Shown: positions 60,113 through 64,000 of the stretch, piece after piece | Position numbering within the stretch: the stretch's first letter is position 1 | Layout: every line of letters begins with the position of its first letter | Assembly (NCBI RefSeq): GCF_003610895.1 | Contig: NZ_MCAS01000026.1 | Coordinates: forward strand, 31,574 to 95,573 | Length of the DNA stretch: 64,000 nt | Source of the DNA: Paraburkholderia fungorum | GTDB taxonomy: Bacteria > Pseudomonadota > Gammaproteobacteria > Burkholderiales > Burkholderiaceae | Reading direction: 5' to 3' | The notes under the pieces: generated by a model | What the model was told of the DNA's origin: nothing | What the model saw: the letters and a program-made list of their open reading frames with translations, nothing else | Databases searched by the model: none | Translations under genes and position numbers: made by a program

Positions 60113-62221
60113 TCAACGCGCATTGAAAGGTGCGTCTTTATCGAGCAACGCTGTGCGGATAAAGTGCAGGCAGCTCAGGATGCGCTGCAGGTCATGCCGT
60201 TTGTCGCGGTCGGCATGAACGGTTTCCAGTACGTCCTGCGCGATCCACGTAGCCGTGCGCACGGACACGAGCGATTGCGCAAGAGCACGCGCTTCAGGCC
60301 GCGAAAAAAGCCGCGCAAGATCATCGCAAATTCGCTCGAGGCTTGCGCTCCAGCGTGGATGAAGTCCTTGCACATAACCGGCGCGCGCCGCTTCATTGCG
60401 CAAATCGATCACGGCGTGGCCCACTTCGAGCGTAACGAGCATCCAGCGCAAGGCATCACGGCGGCGTCGGGAGCGGCGTGTCAGCAGCATGCGTAACTGC
60501 GAGGTCAGATCGTGTGTGCTCGACTGAAAACGCTGATTGAGTCCAGGCAGATCGTCCTTGCACGCAGACACCACCTGCGCGCGAAGATCCCCTTTGATTC
60601 TGGCAGTGAGCCACGGCATGTCCGCGGGAAACACCACCGCGAAAACGACCGCTGCAAGCAGTAGCGACGCCGAGATCGCTATACCATTGTTGATCAGCAG
60701 ATCGGGAGCATACGTGACGACATTGTCCGGCCCGGCGAGCAGGCAAAAGAACACTGAGAAGCCGATGCCGTACCCTGCCGCGAGCTTACGCGACGCGACG
60801 AAGGCACCGAGCGCAAGCACCGGCGCGAGCGTCACACAAAGCAACGGAAAACCGTCGATGCCGGGATACACATAGCATGTGAAAAGGTAGCCTGTCATGG
60901 TTGCCAGCACGGCTCCAACGGCCATCTGCACGGCCATTTTCGATGCGTTTGGCGAAGTCGACGTCAGCGCACAAACCAGTGCCGCACCGATCACAGCAAG
61001 GCCGCCGCTCGGCCAGTCGGTCGCGATCCAGAACCAGCCGGCGATCGCCATGACCACTGCCGATCTGGCAAAGGTAAACGCAACCACAAAGCCGTTTGTC
61101 TGGCTCACGTAGCGGCTCGCGGTGTGCTGCCCGGCGCCCGGCTTGCGCATCGCCAGAGACGCGTAAGTCTCGGAGTAACGAATCCATTCGTCGACGAATC
61201 GATATAGCAATTCCGCGGCCGTATCGAAGTCCGCCAACGATTCAGCTGGGGTTGCTTCCAGCGGCCGTCTTGTTTCGCGCACGCGCCTTGGCAAGCTCGC
61301 CTGAAAGAGCCTCATCCGGGCCGCGATGCGTGATGCGTCGAAGTCCGCTTCCCGGGTGGCTGCGAGCAGTGCCGACAGCTCGTGGAAGTATGGCGTGATG
61401 GCCACGACTATCCGGCTCGGGCCGCCAACGCGCAGACGTTTGAGCAACTGGTGCAATGCATGCAAGCGCGCGCATGCATCCATGAACTCGCCGTTCAGAC
61501 GGCCGAGATGCTGACTACGTGATCGCATGGCCGGATCTTCGAAGGCGGCAAAGGTTCGCGTCGCTTCAAAGCCGACGATCTCGTCCACGAGGTCCGCAAA
61601 CCGCCGTTCAAACTGGCCACGCTCGATTCCGCGGCCCAGCACGTCAGCAGCGAACGCAGTAAAATTTGTGTATCGAACGTAGAGTACGTGCCGCAATGCA
61701 AGGCTGGAGCGCTGCGGCACGATCAGTGCGCTCACCGCGCTCGAACACACGATGCCGACCGCCACCTCGGCCGCGCGCGTAAGCGCCGCCAGAAAAAGGG
61801 CGTGAGGCGCGGTGACATTCGGAATGCCGATCAGAGCGGCCGTATAACCTGCCAGCACAAAGCCGTACCATCTGAAATGCCGATACCGGACCGCCGCCGC
61901 GATACAGGCGCTCACCCAGCCGATCATGCCGAGCATGTACAGTTCAGGCTGCTGGACGAACAGCGCACCGAGCACCAGCGCGGCGATCGTACCCACAGCG
62001 GTGCCGAGAATCCGATAGAAACTCTTGGCGAGCACCATGCCGCTAAACGGCTGCATCAGCACGAACACCGTGGTCATCGCGATTCGCGGCTGCTGGAGAT
62101 CCAGCAGCATGGCAACACCCAGCGCCAGCAGACCCGCAGTGACCGTTTTCAGCAGATGCAGCCAGATCAGACCGTCGCTATTCGTCCAGTCGCGAATGGC
62201 AGGTCCGAATCTCGACAACAT
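60113..62221 (-). CDS. FUSC-family membrane protein (AaeB-like aromatic acid efflux)
   Basis: 702 residues from the ATG at 62221, chosen for GGAG 4 bp upstream; ATG 62278 gives a 19-residue longer protein without a ribosome site. Two blocks of about six helices each (about 25-165 and 375-530) with soluble parts after each, as in FUSC/AaeB. In E. coli AaeB with AaeA exports p-hydroxybenzoate. No AaeA-like fusion protein or AaeX is here. A LysR gene is divergent, in the manner of aaeR, but otherwise the cluster is incomplete. Confidence 0.87.
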   Translation of the reverse strand: MLSRFGPAIRDWTNSDGLIWLHLLKTVTAGLLALGVAMLLDLQQPRIAMTTVFVLMQPFSGMVLAKSFYRILGTAVGTIAALVLGALFVQQPELYMLGMIGWVSACIAAAVRYRHFRWYGFVLAGYTAALIGIPNVTAPHALFLAALTRAAEVAVGIVCSSAVSALIVPQRSSLALRHVLYVRYTNFTAFAADVLGRGIERGQFERRFADLVDEIVGFEATRTFAAFEDPAMRSRSQHLGRLNGEFMDACARLHALHQLLKRLRVGGPSRIVVAITPYFHELSALLAATREADFDASRIAARMRLFQASLPRRVRETRRPLEATPAESLADFDTAAELLYRFVDEWIRYSETYASLAMRKPGAGQHTASRYVSQTNGFVVAFTFARSAVVMAIAGWFWIATDWPSGGLAVIGAALVCALTSTSPNASKMAVQMAVGAVLATMTGYLFTCYVYPGIDGFPLLCVTLAPVLALGAFVASRKLAAGYGIGFSVFFCLLAGPDNVVTYAPDLLINNGIAISASLLLAAVVFAVVFPADMPWLTARIKGDLRAQVVSACKDDLPGLNQRFQSSTHDLTSQLRMLLTRRSRRRRDALRWMLVTLEVGHAVIDLRNEAARAGYVQGLHPRWSASLERICDDLARLFSRPEARALAQSLVSVRTATWIAQDVLETVHADRDKRHDLQRILSCLHFIRTALLDKDAPFNAR

Positions 62222-62477
62222 GACGCTCCGCTGCCAACGGGAATCCGCCGTCGGTTTGATCGCATGTTGACGTTTCATCGGAAAGCACTGCATCCCGGTT
62301 TGTTGCTGAAAGAAGCACCGGTGAACGCTGTGCACACCGGCAGGCAAGGTGCCGATTGTAGGAGCATGCGCTACACGCATTAATAGGACTGGCGCGGAAC
62401 GTCCCTTCCAGAACGAACAACAATAGACTCTCGGGACAGGCGGACAATACGGCTTCTGCCGTGAAATAGAAGGACTG

Positions 62478-63479
62478 ATGGATACGTTACAAAATATGCG
62501 AGTGTTCGTGCGCGTGGTCGAAGCCGGAAGTTTTACCGCCGCCGCGCAGTCACTCAATTCGACGACCGGCGCAATGTCCCGCGCCGTCTCGGAACTCGAA
62601 GCTCATCTGCGTACGCGCTTGCTGAACCGGTCGACGCGACGGCTCGCGCTCACCACGGCGGGCGAGCGTTACCTGAAGCGATCTCAGCAAATCCTTGCCG
62701 ATGTCGATACGGCGGAAGAAGAAGCAAGTTGCGCGCACGAACGCCCGAGTGGCGCGTTGCGCATGCACAGCTTTGCCAGCATCGGCCAGCACTACGTACT
62801 GCCGGCCATCTCGCGCTATCGCGCGCTCTATCCCGAAGTGACTGTCGAGCTAACGTTGTCGCAACGCATGCCCGACCTGTTCGAAGGCCGTGCCGACGTC
62901 GCTGTAGTCGGCGCCTCGACTCTGCCGAACTCCGATCTCGTGTCCCTCCCGCTGGGTACAACTTTCAGCATCCTGTGCGCATCGCCTGCCTACGTGCGCG
63001 CTCATGGCGCGCCGCAACAGCCGAGCGACCTGGCCCATCACGAGTGCCTCATCTTGCACACGCCAGCCTTCCCGCCCCACGAATGGGTGCTGGACGGTCC
63101 CAACGGCAGCGAGACGATGGAAGTAAACGGACCCGTGCAGGTGAATATCGCGGAATCGCTGATCGTCGCGATTCACGAGGGAATGGGCATTGGTATGGTG
63201 CCGCTTTATGCGGCGATCACCGGTTTACGTGACGGGACGTTGGTCCGCGTGTTACCTGACTATACGCTGCAGAAGATGAACGTTTATGCGCTGTATCCGT
63301 CGCGTAAGTTCATCGATGCGAAGACGCGCACGTGGGTTGAATTCTTACGCACGCATCTGCCGAAGGTGATTGCACGAGACGAGGCATTACTTGCGGAAGT
63401 CGGTCAGATGGATGCAGCTGATGGTGTGGCGCCTGTAAGAGCAACCAGCATTGGGGACGGAGATGTCGCTGCGCACTAA
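62478..63479 (+). CDS. LysR-family regulator
   Basis: 333 residues. The winged helix is DTLQNMRVFVRVVEAGSFTAAAQSLNSTTGAMSRAVSELE, and the ligand-binding domain runs from about 95. AAGGA lies before the ATG. It is divergent from the FUSC gene across 256 bp, so it probably controls it (AaeR-like role, inferred). A C-terminal tail beyond the usual domain (about 25 residues, acidic then Ala/Gly-rich) is unusual. Confidence 0.88.
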   Translation: MDTLQNMRVFVRVVEAGSFTAAAQSLNSTTGAMSRAVSELEAHLRTRLLNRSTRRLALTTAGERYLKRSQQILADVDTAEEEASCAHERPSGALRMHSFASIGQHYVLPAISRYRALYPEVTVELTLSQRMPDLFEGRADVAVVGASTLPNSDLVSLPLGTTFSILCASPAYVRAHGAPQQPSDLAHHECLILHTPAFPPHEWVLDGPNGSETMEVNGPVQVNIAESLIVAIHEGMGIGMVPLYAAITGLRDGTLVRVLPDYTLQKMNVYALYPSRKFIDAKTRTWVEFLRTHLPKVIARDEALLAEVGQMDAADGVAPVRATSIGDGDVAAH

Positions 63480-63711
63480 GGCAGTCTTTTAGCTAAGGAG
63501 CAAAGCGCAGCTGCGCAAGGCAGTAACGCGGACAACGAAATGGCGGGCCATTGGTGATGACATCCATGGCCGGTCGGATTGCGGCAGTGTTTTCGTAACG
63601 CGCCTCTCTGAATGCGGAGGTGCTTTGTCGCGCGAGGTTTGGAACGAGAGTCGAGAGTCCTGTGCGATCGCACGATGGCAAAGTCCTGTGCTGTTTCTGG
63701 CCCGTAAACGC
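63480..63711. other. Spacer between the LysR gene and the rrn terminator
   Basis: About 230 bp with no gene or structure recognised. Small minus-strand frames (63476-63995) overlap the rRNA region and are not genes. Confidence 0.5.
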
Positions 63712-63742
63712 AGAAACCCCACCTTTTCGGGGTGGGGTTTCT
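63712..63742 (-). terminator. rrn operon terminator
   Basis: AGAAACCCCACC (63712-63723) and GGTGGGGTTTCT (63731-63742) form a perfect 12-bp stem with a 7-base loop, 15 bp beyond the 3' end of the 5S rRNA on the minus strand. Confidence 0.85.
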
Positions 63743-63757
63743 GATGCTGCTGGGGAG

Positions 63758-63871
63758 CCTGACGATTACCTACTTTCACACGGGAATCCGCACTATCATC
63801 GGCGTGGAGTCGTTTCACGGTCCTGTTCGGGATGGGAAGGGGTGGGACCGACTCGCTATGGTCATCAGGCA
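63758..63871 (-). rRNA. rrf: 5S ribosomal RNA
   Basis: Minus strand begins TGCCTGATGACCATAGCGAG and passes through CCCATCCCGAACAGGACCGT to GGTAATCGTCAGGC; this is the standard betaproteobacterial 5S sequence, whose ends pair (TGCCTGA with TCAGGC). Ends are set from that pairing and may be off by one or two bases. The 23S-5S spacer runs from here to the window end (63872-64000). Confidence 0.93.
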
Positions 63872-64000
63872 TGACTTGTTGTCGTGGTGTCTTTGGGGGA
63901 CAGCACAACCAATCTGGAAGAAGTAGTTTCTGGTGATGCTCACCAGAGGGAGATTCGGGGGTTGTGTTGTTTCTGGCACAACACTGATCTCTCAACCGTG
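63872..64000 (-). other. 23S-5S rRNA internal spacer
   Basis: 129 bp between the 5S gene and the window end. The 3' end of 23S was not recognised here, so 23S lies beyond the right edge. Confidence 0.6.

Overview
The window is GC-rich chromosomal DNA with densely packed genes, 4-bp ATGA gene overlaps and a betaproteobacterial-type 5S rRNA. Gene content (CIO-type cydAB, malonate decarboxylase cluster, many LysR/GntR regulators, sugar and amino-acid ABC systems, FbpABC with a Dyp peroxidase) suggests a soil- or plant-associated Burkholderiaceae member, most likely Paraburkholderia. This genus call is inference from protein style and layout, not a database match. No insertion sequence, prophage, CRISPR array or tRNA was recognised.

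Layout. 1-2152: end of a cytochrome bd/CIO quinol oxidase operon (cydA truncated by the window edge, cydB, small DUF2474 protein). 2506-5164: a LuxR-type response regulator convergent with a hybrid histidine kinase. 5582-9992: a sigma-like protein followed by a large GMC oxidoreductase/alpha-beta hydrolase fusion. 10189-11768: an orphan ModA-like binding protein and a membrane protein. 11789-18335: a divergent module with an Fe(II)/2OG-type oxygenase and FAD oxidoreductase on one side, and a polar amino-acid ABC transporter with a HutC-like GntR on the other; two copies of GTATATAC lie over the divergent promoters. 18393-21043: a second HutC-like GntR, a membrane methyltransferase-like protein and an arylamine N-acetyltransferase.

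21345-29586 is a Fur-box-headed iron operon: OprB-like porin, secreted beta-propeller, Tat-exported Dyp peroxidase and FbpABC. LysR and DMT-transporter genes follow, then a second Fur-box gene, a TonB-dependent siderophore receptor, and a YefM-YoeB toxin-antitoxin pair. 35189-43739 is a malonate utilisation locus: MFS transporter, divergent GntR, mdcABCDEGH. 43818-47082 holds a LysR, a DUF1445 putative hydro-lyase and an MFS transporter. 47105-52033 is a ytfQ-ytfR-ytfT-yjfF sugar importer with a dyad-rich promoter. 52242-59945 mixes housekeeping and stress genes: AlkB-like, RutE-like, a metallophosphoesterase, a duplicated-domain periplasmic protein, MgtC with a long leader, GlsB-like, an acetyl-CoA hydrolase/transferase and a small exported protein, with a 9-bp minisatellite between the last two. 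60113-63479 is a FUSC efflux-type protein with a divergent LysR. The right end is the tail of an rrn operon on the minus strand (5S rRNA and terminator).

Main themes are iron acquisition (two Fur boxes), malonate and amino-acid/sugar uptake, and redox respiration. The least explained parts are the sigma-like/GMC-hydrolase pair, the oxygenase/ABC module with twin operators, the Dyp-FbpABC operon, and the MgtC leader with an overlapping upstream ORF.
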